Assembly (NCBI RefSeq): GCF_003432035.1
Contig: NZ_QOHO01000019.1
Span: 20,162 to 84,161 of the forward strand
Direction: 5' to 3'
Origin: Lacrimispora amygdalina
GTDB taxonomy: Bacteria > Bacillota > Clostridia > Lachnospirales > Lachnospiraceae
DNA: 64,000 nt
Shown here in pieces: positions 43,759 to 52,091 of this stretch (within the stretch, counting starts at the first letter, position 1; each line of letters begins with the position of its first letter). The notes beneath the pieces were generated by a model. The model did not search any database. It was given only the letters and a program-made list of their open reading frames with translations, and had not been told where the DNA came from. Position numbers and translations under genes: made by a program.

Positions 43759-44337
43759 ATGAATGCACAGGAAACAGCAAACGAAACATGGAAACAGATT
43801 TGGGTAAGAAAAGGAAAGGCAGAAGGAAATGACTTACTCTCCTTTGACGGCTACGAGGCAACTCAGGTGGATATGGAGGAAGTGGCCCGTCAGATTACGA
43901 AACGGCTGGATATAAAAAAAGGTGACAAAGTTCTGGAAGTAGGCTGCGGTGCAGGTGCAATTGCCCAATACTTAGACTGTGACTACACAGGTATTGATTA
44001 TTCCCACACACTGGTGAAAAAACATATTGAAATACTTCATAATTCCGTTTTGACCGGAGAAGCTGCAGATCTGCCATTTAAAGACCATTCCTTTGATAAG
44101 GTGATCTGCTACGGAGTTTATCTCTATTTTGATGATAAGGAATATGCAAAAAAAGCAACAAATGAGCTGTTAAGAGTTGCAAGAAAGAGCGTGCTCATCG
44201 GCGAACTCCCCATTCGTTCCCACCGCAAAGAGCATCTTCTTTTTACGAAGGATGAATTTAAAGGCTGGGAAATCAGCGACGGTTTCTACGATCCTTACAG
44301 AAATGACCGTTTTAATGCAATTTTCCGCCACGTTTAA
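43759..44337 (+). CDS. class I SAM-dependent methyltransferase
   Basis: A 192-residue methyltransferase with the SAM loop KVLEVGCGAGAIAQYL (about 55-70), DYTGIDYS acidic motif II and a typical DKVICYGVYLYF strand. It follows the fusion gene by 18 bp with a CAGGAGG site, so the two form an operon; its methyl acceptor is presumably the same unknown product. Confidence 0.85.
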   Translation: MNAQETANETWKQIWVRKGKAEGNDLLSFDGYEATQVDMEEVARQITKRLDIKKGDKVLEVGCGAGAIAQYLDCDYTGIDYSHTLVKKHIEILHNSVLTGEAADLPFKDHSFDKVICYGVYLYFDDKEYAKKATNELLRVARKSVLIGELPIRSHRKEHLLFTKDEFKGWEISDGFYDPYRNDRFNAIFRHV

Positions 44338-44360
44338 TAATTATAGAAGAAACTATTTTT

Positions 44361-44393
44361 ATAAGCCCCGTCTGATGAAAGTGCGGGGCTTAT
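44361..44393. terminator. bidirectional terminator before aspS
   Basis: ATAAGCCCCG pairs with CGGGGCTTAT around 13 nt; a T tract (44355-44359) on the left serves the minus-strand aspS transcript, while the plus-strand methyltransferase transcript ends at the same stem. Confidence 0.8.
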
Positions 44394-44417
44394 AAAACAG
44401 TGATCTTAGGGACCGGC

Positions 44418-45743
44418 TTATGGCGTGACCCGGTTTAAATCTCTTGGGAAAAGGGACGACAGGCGCACATTGTCCTGATCAAGCAGTCTTCCTGTAAAAC
44501 GTTCCAGCCCCAGGCCCAGACCTCCATGAGGCGGCATTCCATATTTATGCATCATCAGATAACTTTCAAATAAATCTGTATTCATTCCCCGGCTTCTCAT
44601 TTTATTTAACTGCTCCTCATAAGAATGAATCCTCTGACCTCCGGTCGTAATTTCCAGACCTTTAAACAGTAAGTCAAAGCTTTCCGTCTCTTCCTGATTT
44701 TCTTCACTGTCCATGGCATAAAAAGGTCTTTTCCTGCTGGGATAATGAGTGACAAATACAAAGTCGCTTCCTGTTTCTTTTTTTATGAGCTGAGAAAGTA
44801 ATTTTTCCTCTTCCGGCTCAAAGTCATCATAGTCGGCAATTGGTCTGTTAAATTTTTTAGAAATCAGTTCTTTCGCCTCCATAAATTTAATTGCCGGGAT
44901 TTCGTTTATATAAGGTAGTTTTGCGTTTAAAATCTTCCGTTCCTCTTCATAACCGGATTCCAGCACTTCCATCACATGACGAAGCATTCCTGTTTCCATT
45001 TCCATGATATCTTCAAAGCTTCTGATATATCCCATTTCAAAATCTACACTGGTATATTCATTAAGGTGTCTGGAAGTATCATGCTTTTCAGCCCGGAATA
45101 CCGGCGCAATCTCAAAAACCCGTTCATAAACTCCCACCATCATCTGCTTATAAAACTGGGGACTTTGAGCCAGATATGCCTCCTTGCCAAAATAATCAAA
45201 GCGGAAGATATTAGCTCCTCCTTCGGCACCTGCATGAACAATTTTCGGCGAATGGATCTCTGTAAATTTCTCCTGTTTCAGAAATTCACGTATTCCCAGG
45301 GTGATTCCCTCCTGCAATAAAAATATAGCCCGTTCTCTTTCATTGCGCAGTGTCACTGGTCTGAAATTCAGGAGATTTTCCAGGGAAGTATCCACCCGTT
45401 TATTATTAATAACAATGGGAATCTGCTGAACCGGCTTTGATAAGATTTCCATATCCAGCAGCTGAAGTTCAAAACCCGTTTTAGACCGTTCTTCCGGGAT
45501 GACCTGTGCCGTTACAGTCACGCAGCTCTCTTCGGCCAGATCTTCCAGCTCAAACAGGGAATATTCTCTGCTGTAAATGCATTGGACTACTTTTCTTTTT
45601 GTTCTTAACAGGATAAAGGCAAACCCGCTCATTTTTCTGATTTTATAGATACTTCCATGAATTTTTATCTTTTCCCCAAGATGACTGGTCAGATTCTCAG
45701 CTTCTAAAGTTTCATTCTCTATATTTCCAACAATAATTTTCAT
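44418..45743 (-). CDS. aspS: aspartate--tRNA ligase, archaeal type (probably non-discriminating, Asp/Asn)
   Basis: A 441-residue class IIb synthetase. OB-fold anticodon domain (about 1-110), then the catalytic core with motif 2 FRAEKHDTSRHLNEYTS and motif 3 GLGLGLERFTGRLL. The HDTSRHLNEYTSVDFEMG wording is AspRS rather than AsnRS. It lacks the large bacterial GAD insertion, so it is the short archaeal/eukaryotic type that some Firmicutes use as aspartate--tRNA(Asn) ligase. AGGAGG precedes ATG 45743. It has a leader with an Asp-rich peptide and alternative hairpins, pointing to tRNA-charging control. Confidence 0.88.
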   Translation of the reverse strand: MKIIVGNIENETLEAENLTSHLGEKIKIHGSIYKIRKMSGFAFILLRTKRKVVQCIYSREYSLFELEDLAEESCVTVTAQVIPEERSKTGFELQLLDMEILSKPVQQIPIVINNKRVDTSLENLLNFRPVTLRNERERAIFLLQEGITLGIREFLKQEKFTEIHSPKIVHAGAEGGANIFRFDYFGKEAYLAQSPQFYKQMMVGVYERVFEIAPVFRAEKHDTSRHLNEYTSVDFEMGYIRSFEDIMEMETGMLRHVMEVLESGYEEERKILNAKLPYINEIPAIKFMEAKELISKKFNRPIADYDDFEPEEEKLLSQLIKKETGSDFVFVTHYPSRKRPFYAMDSEENQEETESFDLLFKGLEITTGGQRIHSYEEQLNKMRSRGMNTDLFESYLMMHKYGMPPHGGLGLGLERFTGRLLDQDNVRLSSLFPRDLNRVTP

Positions 45744-45819
45744 AAATTTTTCCTCCTGGATTTATGGGATACAAGATTAAAACTGCCCCTTTCCATCCAT
45801 AAGGACATCATCCATATGC

Positions 45820-45978
45820 CCCACACGATCACCACCTCTCATGATTGCCCGTGTGGGTAAAAAAATAGAACCACACGGATCAATTACCTTCACCAATGCG
45901 GTCCAGATTATAATTCTTTCCACATAGGCACAGCAACGAAAGCGCCTGCACCTATGATTACTCAAAGATACAAGCGCT
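45820..45978 (-). promoter_or_regulatory. attenuator structures in the aspS leader RNA
   Basis: Directly after the leader peptide stop, AGCGCTTG (45978-45971) can pair with CAGGCGCT (45948-45941). Alternatively CATAGG and adjacent bases (45956-45946) pair with the arm ending CCTATG (45928-45923); the two exclude each other. Downstream GGACCGCA (45904-45897) pairs with TGTGGTTC (45875-45868), followed by seven T (45865-45859), like a terminator. CCGTGTGG (45878-45871), CCCACACGG (45857-45849) and CGTGTGGG (45827-45820) can also pair alternately. No T-box sequence is present. Confidence 0.6.
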
Positions 45979-45979
45979 A

Positions 45980-46030
45980 TCAATCGTCGTCCCTATTCAA
46001 CACGGAAATTTGTTGATTACGATTCATCAT
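45980..46030 (-). CDS. 16-residue leader peptide of aspS ending in three Asp codons
   Basis: ATG 46030 follows AGAGGTGG by a few bases, about 25 nt after the predicted transcript start. The peptide is MMNRNQQISVLNRDDD and stops at TGA 45980. The last three codons are GAC GAC GAT; three Asn and two Gln codons are also present in only 16. Asp codons next to competing hairpins in front of an aspartyl-tRNA synthetase gene are what ribosome-stalling attenuation would need. Confidence 0.65.
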   Translation of the reverse strand: MMNRNQQISVLNRDDD

Positions 46031-46061
46031 AGCCACCTCTGCTGTTATATTAATAGTAAAC

Positions 46062-46090
46062 AGATTATCACAGATAATAAAACATGTCAA
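46062..46090 (-). promoter_or_regulatory. sigma-A promoter of the aspS leader
   Basis: Minus strand TTGACA (46090-46085), 17 bp, TAATCT (46067-46062). It sits in the short gap behind the NUDIX gene and places the leader peptide at about +25. Confidence 0.65.
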
Positions 46091-46101
46091 ATGCAATTTC
46101 T

Positions 46102-46542
46102 TTATAGTATAAATCCCAGTTCTTTTGCCTTTTCCATCAGTACTGGCTGAATAAGGGGATAGGTCCAGCGTTCCGGTAACTGCTCTGTCATGATTATTTC
46201 TGAAATTTCATGATGCAGCTCTCCTTCAAAGGAATAAATTTCTGCAAAATAAAGCATTCCAAGGCTTTCTTCCTCCAGATACTCTCCATCTCTGGTTTCA
46301 CCGCAGACGGAATATACGCATAACGGAGTCAGATCGTATTCCACTGCACCAGTCTCTTCCCTAAGCTCTCTCTTCGCAGTCTCTGTTATATCCTCCAAAG
46401 CCTCTCTATGGCCTCCAGGTACTTCGAATGTGTCCCTGTCTTTATGCCTGCAAAAAACCCATTTTCCCTGATTTCTGGAAATAATTACTGCGAATTTCAG
46501 CTTTTCATCCTCTGCATCATCATAAAATTTCACCTTTGTCAT
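46102..46542 (-). CDS. NUDIX hydrolase
   Basis: A 146-residue NUDIX protein; the box runs from GGHREALEDITETAKRELRE into ETGA (about residues 42-65) with all the Mg-binding Glu. ATG 46542 is chosen since the family opens with MTKVKFYD; upstream ATGs at 46557 and 46605 have poor spacing. These small proteins hydrolyse nucleoside diphosphate derivatives, perhaps 8-oxo-dGTP-like; substrate unknown. The aspS promoter follows at once, and the left inverted site of the integrase segment lies 195 bp upstream. Confidence 0.88.
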   Translation of the reverse strand: MTKVKFYDDAEDEKLKFAVIISRNQGKWVFCRHKDRDTFEVPGGHREALEDITETAKRELREETGAVEYDLTPLCVYSVCGETRDGEYLEEESLGMLYFAEIYSFEGELHHEISEIIMTEQLPERWTYPLIQPVLMEKAKELGFIL

Positions 46543-46736
46543 CCCAAATTCCTGCATCCTTCCTGCTTCCTTTAAACTGCTTCCATCATACCATGAAATA
46601 AGCAATAAAAAATGGTAAAATTTAGATATAGCAAATTTCTAAAAAATCGTTATAATGATATCTAATCGTACCATATATCCGGTAGGAATCAGTCCTTATG
46701 TACTGATAATATATAATGTTTTTTATATTAAAAAGG
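46543..46736. other. intergenic region between NUDIX gene and left recombination site
   Basis: With the next 208 bp it makes a 402-bp gap without a gene. It is AT-rich and should hold the NUDIX promoter. One small dyad, ATCAGT-N8-ACTGAT (46689-46708), is visible. No ORF with a ribosome site was found. Confidence 0.5.
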
Positions 46737-46753
46737 CGCAGTTTAACCAAAAC
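46737..46753. repeat. left 17-bp inverted site of the integrase segment
   Basis: CGCAGTTTAACCAAAAC, an exact inverted copy of 48146-48162. It is itself a weak dyad: CAGTTT, a 5-bp centre AACCA, then AAACCA. Such arm-spacer-arm units are the form of tyrosine recombinase crossover sites. Confidence 0.75.
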
Positions 46754-46808
46754 CACGCCACCATTTTCAGACTAATTTCGACAAGATTCATTATATAATA
46801 ACGCATTA

Positions 46809-46828
46809 TTGTTTGTCAATACAAACAA
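46809..46828. promoter_or_regulatory. dyad upstream of the integrase gene
   Basis: Perfect inverted repeat TTGTTTGT-CAAT-ACAAACAA just after a TATAAT (46794-46799). It may be an operator for control of the integrase gene; the -35 region is poor. Confidence 0.45.
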
Positions 46829-46944
46829 AATTAACGTCGAAAATTGAATTTACATAATCTTTAACGAAGAAATCAAAGCATTTTGGTCAAATATTGAACT
46901 ATTCGCCGTCAAAAAAAACGTCACTGAAAAGGAGTAATATCAAT

Positions 46945-48132
46945 ATGCCTCGCAGAGGAGAAAATATTTATAAGCGCAAAGATGGCCGTTGGGAAGGAAG
47001 GCAATTAAAAACCGACGGCAAATATCAGTATTTCTATGGAAAAAGCTATCGTGAAGTAAAAGAAAGAATCAAATCTTATCAGGAAAACGGGAAAAACATT
47101 ACGAAAAAGGAAATTAAAGCACTTGTTACCGCTTCCTCTCTATTTGAGTTATGGCTCGACAGTGAGATTTCAAAAAGGGTAAAACCATCTACTTACGAAA
47201 GCTATTACCATTGCTTAAAAAAGTATATTATTCCTTTTTATATAAGCAGGGATTATAATCAGATCACTGAAAATTCAGTTTTAGAATTTGTAAAATTCAT
47301 GCATGATGACGATTCTATTTCCCAATCTTACAAAAGAAAAATACTGACGGTTTATAAAACTGCCCTCAGAGAGATATTAAACAATACCAGTGACTCACCT
47401 ATAATACTAAATCACGTAAAATTTCCAAGAACAGAGCAAAACGAAGTACAGGTTTTTACAATGAAGGAACAATGTCTGATTGAAAAAGCCGTTTTAAGCT
47501 GCCCTGACAAGCGGACGCTTGGCATTGTCTTGTGCTTTTACTCGGGAATACGTCTGGGTGAACTCTGTGCATTAAAATGGAGCGATTTTGATTTTGAAAA
47601 CGGAACATTGTTTATCAGCCGCACTGTATCCCGAACAAAGAATTTTTCTGATAAAGATAATAAAACCATACTGCTGATTGGTACTCCTAAAAGCCGTACT
47701 TCCTCAAGAAAGATTCCTCTTCCATCATTTTTAATTATCATTCTTAATGAATATTATAAAATTGGGGGAAAAGATAATTGCTATTTTATGACCGGCAGTG
47801 AAATACCCATTGATCCCAGGGCATTTCAGAAGCTATATAAAAAAATACTTAATAAGGCAGGTGTCACTGATCGAAAATTTCATGCGATCCGTCATACGTT
47901 TGCTACCCGGGCATTAGAACTGAATGTAGATATCAAAACAATCAGTGATATATTGGGACACTCTAGCGTCTCCATTACTATGAATATTTATGCCCATTCT
48001 TTGATGGAACAAAAAAAGATAGCAATTGACCGCTTTAACAATATGCACATGGCCAGCATGGAACCCGGACAATTCGCCGTCATAAATCCCGTCAAAGAGG
48101 TGGCATTTCCCAGTAAAACTGCGGATTCCTAA
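46945..48132 (+). CDS. tyrosine recombinase (phage-type integrase)
   Basis: A 395-residue integrase. N-terminal arm-binding domain of the AP2-like type (MPRRGENIYKRKDGRWEG), SAM-like core-binding domain (about 65-165), then the catalytic domain with Arg in FYSGIRLGELCALKW, HAIRHTFATRALE (H-x-x-R), LGHSSVSITMNIYAH (His and the nucleophile Tyr). ATG 46945 has AAAAGGAG upstream. No excisionase, relaxase or phage gene is near, so it is a lone recombinase. It is enclosed by the inverted sites at 46737 and 48144, only 12-30 bp from the right one. Confidence 0.92.
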   Translation: MPRRGENIYKRKDGRWEGRQLKTDGKYQYFYGKSYREVKERIKSYQENGKNITKKEIKALVTASSLFELWLDSEISKRVKPSTYESYYHCLKKYIIPFYISRDYNQITENSVLEFVKFMHDDDSISQSYKRKILTVYKTALREILNNTSDSPIILNHVKFPRTEQNEVQVFTMKEQCLIEKAVLSCPDKRTLGIVLCFYSGIRLGELCALKWSDFDFENGTLFISRTVSRTKNFSDKDNKTILLIGTPKSRTSSRKIPLPSFLIIILNEYYKIGGKDNCYFMTGSEIPIDPRAFQKLYKKILNKAGVTDRKFHAIRHTFATRALELNVDIKTISDILGHSSVSITMNIYAHSLMEQKKIAIDRFNNMHMASMEPGQFAVINPVKEVAFPSKTADS

Positions 48133-48143
48133 GGTATATGACA

Positions 48144-48162
48144 CAGTTTTGGTTAAACTGCG
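48144..48162. repeat. right inverted site of the integrase segment
   Basis: GTTTTGGTTAAACTGCG (48146-48162) is the exact reverse complement of 46737-46753. Positions 48144-48160 form a perfect dyad CAGTTT-TGGTT-AAACTG with a 5-bp centre that is the complement of the left centre, as expected for a pair of sites able to invert the DNA between them. Confidence 0.75.
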
Positions 48163-48309
48163 AAACTCTATGTTCACAAATTAAATCCACGAATGTATAG
48201 GAAAAAGTACATTAAAAGTTCATAGTACATCTGTAAGAATTCTTTGGGAGCATAACAGACAGGATCAATCATTTTACTTAACAACAGATAAACTCAGGAG
48301 GAATTCAGT

Positions 48310-50061
48310 ATGAAGAAATTCAAGGATTTCAGCATTACAAGAAAGCTTCTCACAGCATTTATCAGTATGATCGTCATCATACTATTTGTGGGAATTGTTG
48401 GGATTTTCGGCATGGTCCGAATCAATCAGATGGATACTTATTTATATGAACACCAGACAGCGCCCATACGTGAACTGATCACCGCATCAACCAGCTTAAA
48501 TCAGATTCGTGCTGACTCCCGCGGAATGATCGTATATGCCGATGATGCGAAGGAGTTAGAAACACTTGAGCAAAATTACAATTCCCATAAGGAAATATTT
48601 CAAAAAAACTTTGATCTGTATAAGACAAGTATAACAAATCCTAGTACTATAGCTATTGCAGAAGAATTAAAGCAGCTGTTCACTGATACATATGCACCTG
48701 CCATTGAAAAATCAATTACAGAAGCAAAACAGGGGAATTCAAAGGAGTCACTGGCTATAATAACCGGGCAGGAAGATACTATCGCCAAGATATATGAAAA
48801 CTTTAATAAACTGGTTGACTTACGTATGAAAGCAGCTCAGGATACCAGCCAGAATAATGATAAGACTGCAGCGATTCTGACCCTCCTTCTTATTATTACC
48901 GTAATAGCCGGAGCCGGCGCAGCTCTTTATTTGAGCTTTAAGATTTCCGCTATGATCAGCAAACCTATCACTCAGGTAGTTGAGGCCGCGAAAAAGATCG
49001 CTCTCGGACATGTGGATGTTGACTTAAATGAAATTGACACCAAAGATGAAACAGGACAGCTTGCAAATGCCTTTAATGAAATGCTTGACGGAATCCGCAA
49101 ACAGGTATTAATTGCCGAAGAAATCAGCAACGGTGATTTTACTCAGGAGGTTCCGCTTCGTTCCAGTGAAGACATCCTGGGTCTTGCACTACGCAAGATT
49201 GAAAATGATTTAAACAAAACTCTTCTCCTGATCAGCACAGCTGCAGAACAGGTCAATACCGGCGCAGAGCAGGTATCCTCCGCAGCCCAGGCACTTGCTT
49301 CCGGTTCCACCGAACAGGCTGCAACGGTAGAAGAACTGAATGCATCCATTGCCACCGTAGCAAGACAGGCTGACCAGAATGCAACCAATGTCCGCCTTGC
49401 AGCCGGGTATGTACACCAGACCGGGGCCGGAGTGGAAGAAAGCAACAACCACATGCAGAACTTAAACGGTGCCATGGAAAAAATCAGCACTGCTTCCGAA
49501 AAGATTTCCAATATTACAAAAGTGATTGAAGACATTGCATTCCAGACAAACATTCTCGCTTTAAACGCTGCAATCGAGGCTGCACGTGCAGGCAATGCAG
49601 GAAAAGGATTTGCAGTGGTAGCTGACGAAGTACGGAATCTGGCTACAAAATCTGCAGAAGCTGCCCAGGAAACTGCCACTCTTATTGTACGCTCTGTGGA
49701 AGCCGTATCAGAAGGCGGACATATGGCCAGTGAGGCCGCAAGAATACTACGTGAGGTTTCCGAAAAATCCAGACTGGTAGAACAGGCCATTCAGGAAATC
49801 GAGAACGCTTCTGCACAGCAGGTAATTGCAATTGAAGAGATTAACCAGGGACTCTCCCAGGTATCTTCCGTTGTCCAGACCAACGCAGCTACTGCAGAAG
49901 AAAGCTCCGCTTCCAGTGAAGAGCTGGCAGCCCAGTCCGTGACTCTCCAGCAGGAGGTTGGCAAGTTCAGACTGAAAGGTGATCAGACATTTTCCTCTTA
50001 TGAATTTAAAGAGACTTCATACCCGGTTAACAGAGACTTCACCAGTTCCGATAAATATTAG
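48310..50061 (+). CDS. methyl-accepting chemotaxis protein
   Basis: A 583-residue receptor. First helix at residues 12-35, four-helix-bundle sensor (about 36-190), second helix (about 192-212), HAMP (about 213-265), and a cytoplasmic signalling domain with the conserved hairpin tip [20 protein letters not shown]. The hydrophilic sensor gives no clue to the ligand. CAGGAGG precedes ATG 48310. A possible promoter TTCACA-N17-TATAGG lies just after the right recombination site, so inversion of the neighbouring segment could affect this gene. Confidence 0.93.
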   Translation: MKKFKDFSITRKLLTAFISMIVIILFVGIVGIFGMVRINQMDTYLYEHQTAPIRELITASTSLNQIRADSRGMIVYADDAKELETLEQNYNSHKEIFQKNFDLYKTSITNPSTIAIAEELKQLFTDTYAPAIEKSITEAKQGNSKESLAIITGQEDTIAKIYENFNKLVDLRMKAAQDTSQNNDKTAAILTLLLIITVIAGAGAALYLSFKISAMISKPITQVVEAAKKIALGHVDVDLNEIDTKDETGQLANAFNEMLDGIRKQVLIAEEISNGDFTQEVPLRSSEDILGLALRKIENDLNKTLLLISTAAEQVNTGAEQVSSAAQALASGSTEQAATVEELNASIATVARQADQNATNVRLAAGYVHQTGAGVEESNNHMQNLNGAMEKISTASEKISNITKVIEDIAFQTNILALNAAIEAARAGNAGKGFAVVADEVRNLATKSAEAAQETATLIVRSVEAVSEGGHMASEAARILREVSEKSRLVEQAIQEIENASAQQVIAIEEINQGLSQVSSVVQTNAATAEESSASSEELAAQSVTLQQEVGKFRLKGDQTFSSYEFKETSYPVNRDFTSSDKY

Positions 50062-50072
50062 TTTTATATGGC

Positions 50073-50119
50073 AGAGGCAGGGACGGAATCCATTGTGATT
50101 CCTGTCCTGCCTCTTTTTA
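50073..50119. terminator. bidirectional terminator between MCP and ABC-F genes
   Basis: AGAGGCAGGGACGGAATC pairs with GATTCCTGTCCTGCCTCT (one mismatch plus wobble), followed by TTTTT on the plus strand. Confidence 0.8.
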
Positions 50120-51997
50120 TATCAGCACATCCAAAGCCTCTTCAAACCATTCCACACAAAGAGCCGTCCAGGTTTCACAAGCCTCTTCCCGCTGTTGGCT
50201 CAGACTTTCGTAGCTTGCTGCATCACTCCAGCCATCACCTGCCCAGAATTCCCTGGATTCCTGCCAGTCCATAAGCAGTTTTTTACAGGCACAGTCCAGT
50301 TCTTTTACCCTGTCCTCTGCCTGTAAAAGACGCTCTGTTACAAGCCGCATTTTCCAGTCAGCATAGGCTTCTTCGCTGGATATTTCCTTCAGCCGGTGCC
50401 TTTCTGCTTTTGGAACCGCCCGGATCCCCGCAATTAACGCCTGCTCTTCTGCTTTGATCTGCGCGGCGATTTCCTCTCCATATACTCTCCTGCTGCGTTC
50501 CAGATAATGAGCGTATTTAAAAGGATAATAAAAAACGGACTGATCTTCAAATATTAATATGGATTCCGCTACCCGGTCAAGAAAATACCGGTCATGGGAT
50601 ACGAACAAAATTGTTCCTGTAAATGCCATAAATGCTGACTCCAGCGTTTCCTTTGCCTGAATATCCATATGATTGGTGGGTTCATCCAGAATAAGAAAGT
50701 TGGGTCTGCTCTGTAAAAGCTCCGCCAGAACCAGCCTGGCCTTTTCACCTCCTGAAAGAACACTCACGCGTTTTCCGGCTTCCTTTCCTCCGAATAAATA
50801 GGAACCAAGAATGCTGCGAACCTCTTTTTCTGTCAGTACCGGAAACAGATCATGAAAATGATCTGCTACGGTTTTATCCGATTGAATCTCGGAAGACTGC
50901 TGGTCAAAATAGCCGATGGTGATCTGATTGCCAAGTGAACAAACCCCGGATAATCCTGGAATCAGACCTGCAGCAGTCTTTAAAAAGGTACTCTTTCCAG
51001 CTCCATTTGGTCCAAGAATACCAATCTTCTGCCCTCTGCGTATCCGGAACGTGAGCTCAGCAAGGGGCTTATCATACCCGATTTTTAAATGTTCTGATTC
51101 AAATACCCATTTGCTTCCTAAAACAGCTGGCTCAAGAGGGCAGGCAAACAGAGGAATCTCATCTTCCTCCGGCTTTTCCACCGGAACCAGTCTCTCTGCT
51201 GCCTTTCTTTTGGCCCGGGCGAATGCAGCCTTATTGGGCTTGTGCTTAAAACGCTCCACCAGGTCATTTAATCTTTTTATCTCTTCCTGCTGCTTTTCAT
51301 AAGCTTTTTTCTGCAGCCGGATCCGTTTCTTTTTCTCTTCCCTGTACTGCGTATAATTGCCTGGATAACGGGTGAGGGTTTTTCCTGACAGTTCATATAC
51401 CACGTTAACTGTCTGATCCAGAAAGAAGCGGTCATGGGATACCATCACCACTGCTTTCCCATATCCGTTTAAATACTGCTCCAGCCACTGTACCGTCTGA
51501 ATATCCAGATGATTGGTGGGCTCGTCTAACAGGAGTATATCCGGTTTCAAAAGAAGATGCCGGATCAGCGCAATTTTAGTCTGCTCTCCCCCTGAAAATT
51601 CTGACAGTTTTTTCTTCTTATCTGTTTTTAAAAAACCGAATCCGGTAAACAGTATGTCGTATTCCCGCTCGTATTCAAACCGTTCCTGCGAAAACTCATT
51701 AGAAAAAGAGCAGGAAGAGAATATCTCTTCCTCCACTGTCCGCTCTTTCTCCGTAAATGCCTGCTGCTTTAAATATCCGATGGTTAATTTCCTTGCTGCT
51801 GTAATGCCGCATTTCTGGCGCTTATCATCCCGGTCCAGCTCCAGTTCACCCGCTATCAGCCTTAAAAGTGTGGTTTTTCCGGCTCCATTGCTTCCGACGA
51901 CTGCAATCTTTTCATTGCCGTGTATTTCAAAATTTATATTGGACAGAATTACGTTTCCTCCGGCAGAAACCGTTCCTTCTGTAATCTGGTACAGCAT
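50117..51997 (-). CDS. ABC-F family ATPase, long form
   Basis: A 626-residue soluble protein with two ABC domains: Walker A GSNGAGKTT and GPNGAGKST, signatures FSGGEQTK and LSGGEKAR, Walker B ending LLLDEPTNHLD and LILDEPTNHMD. A linker of about 90 basic residues lies between them, and a C-terminal charged region (about 530-626) is likely coiled coil, as in Uup/YdiF-type factors. Cytoplasmic, ribosome-associated by family. No leader ORF or attenuator is seen here, unlike the other ABC-F gene. GAGGAA precedes ATG 51997. Confidence 0.87.
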   Translation of the reverse strand: MLYQITEGTVSAGGNVILSNINFEIHGNEKIAVVGSNGAGKTTLLRLIAGELELDRDDKRQKCGITAARKLTIGYLKQQAFTEKERTVEEEIFSSCSFSNEFSQERFEYEREYDILFTGFGFLKTDKKKKLSEFSGGEQTKIALIRHLLLKPDILLLDEPTNHLDIQTVQWLEQYLNGYGKAVVMVSHDRFFLDQTVNVVYELSGKTLTRYPGNYTQYREEKKKRIRLQKKAYEKQQEEIKRLNDLVERFKHKPNKAAFARAKRKAAERLVPVEKPEEDEIPLFACPLEPAVLGSKWVFESEHLKIGYDKPLAELTFRIRRGQKIGILGPNGAGKSTFLKTAAGLIPGLSGVCSLGNQITIGYFDQQSSEIQSDKTVADHFHDLFPVLTEKEVRSILGSYLFGGKEAGKRVSVLSGGEKARLVLAELLQSRPNFLILDEPTNHMDIQAKETLESAFMAFTGTILFVSHDRYFLDRVAESILIFEDQSVFYYPFKYAHYLERSRRVYGEEIAAQIKAEEQALIAGIRAVPKAERHRLKEISSEEAYADWKMRLVTERLLQAEDRVKELDCACKKLLMDWQESREFWAGDGWSDAASYESLSQQREEACETWTALCVEWFEEALDVLI

Positions 51998-52091
51998 AGT
52001 TGAATTCCTCTGTTTTTCTTTTTGTCTTATTCTATCACAAAAACGGAATTATACAAGCATCCGGGGAATCAATCTGCGCCACAGCCTGTCC

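Noticed and set aside
45744..46060. T-box riboswitch upstream of aspS
   Set aside because: The conserved T-box sequence (AGGGTGGNACCGCG type) is absent. The leader peptide with Asp codons explains the region better.
46945..48132. Integrase as part of a prophage or conjugative element
   Set aside because: There are no excisionase, capsid, relaxase or tRNA attachment features on either side. The flanking repeats are inverted, not direct att repeats.
48205..48219. 15-nt identity AAGTACATTAAAAGT with 56245-56259
   Set aside because: A repeat of this length is expected by chance in an AT-rich 64-kb window. The second copy belongs to the Mn riboswitch terminator.
49143..49790. 215-residue minus-strand frame opposite the chemoreceptor
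   Set aside because: It is antisense to the conserved MCP signalling domain, with no start signals.
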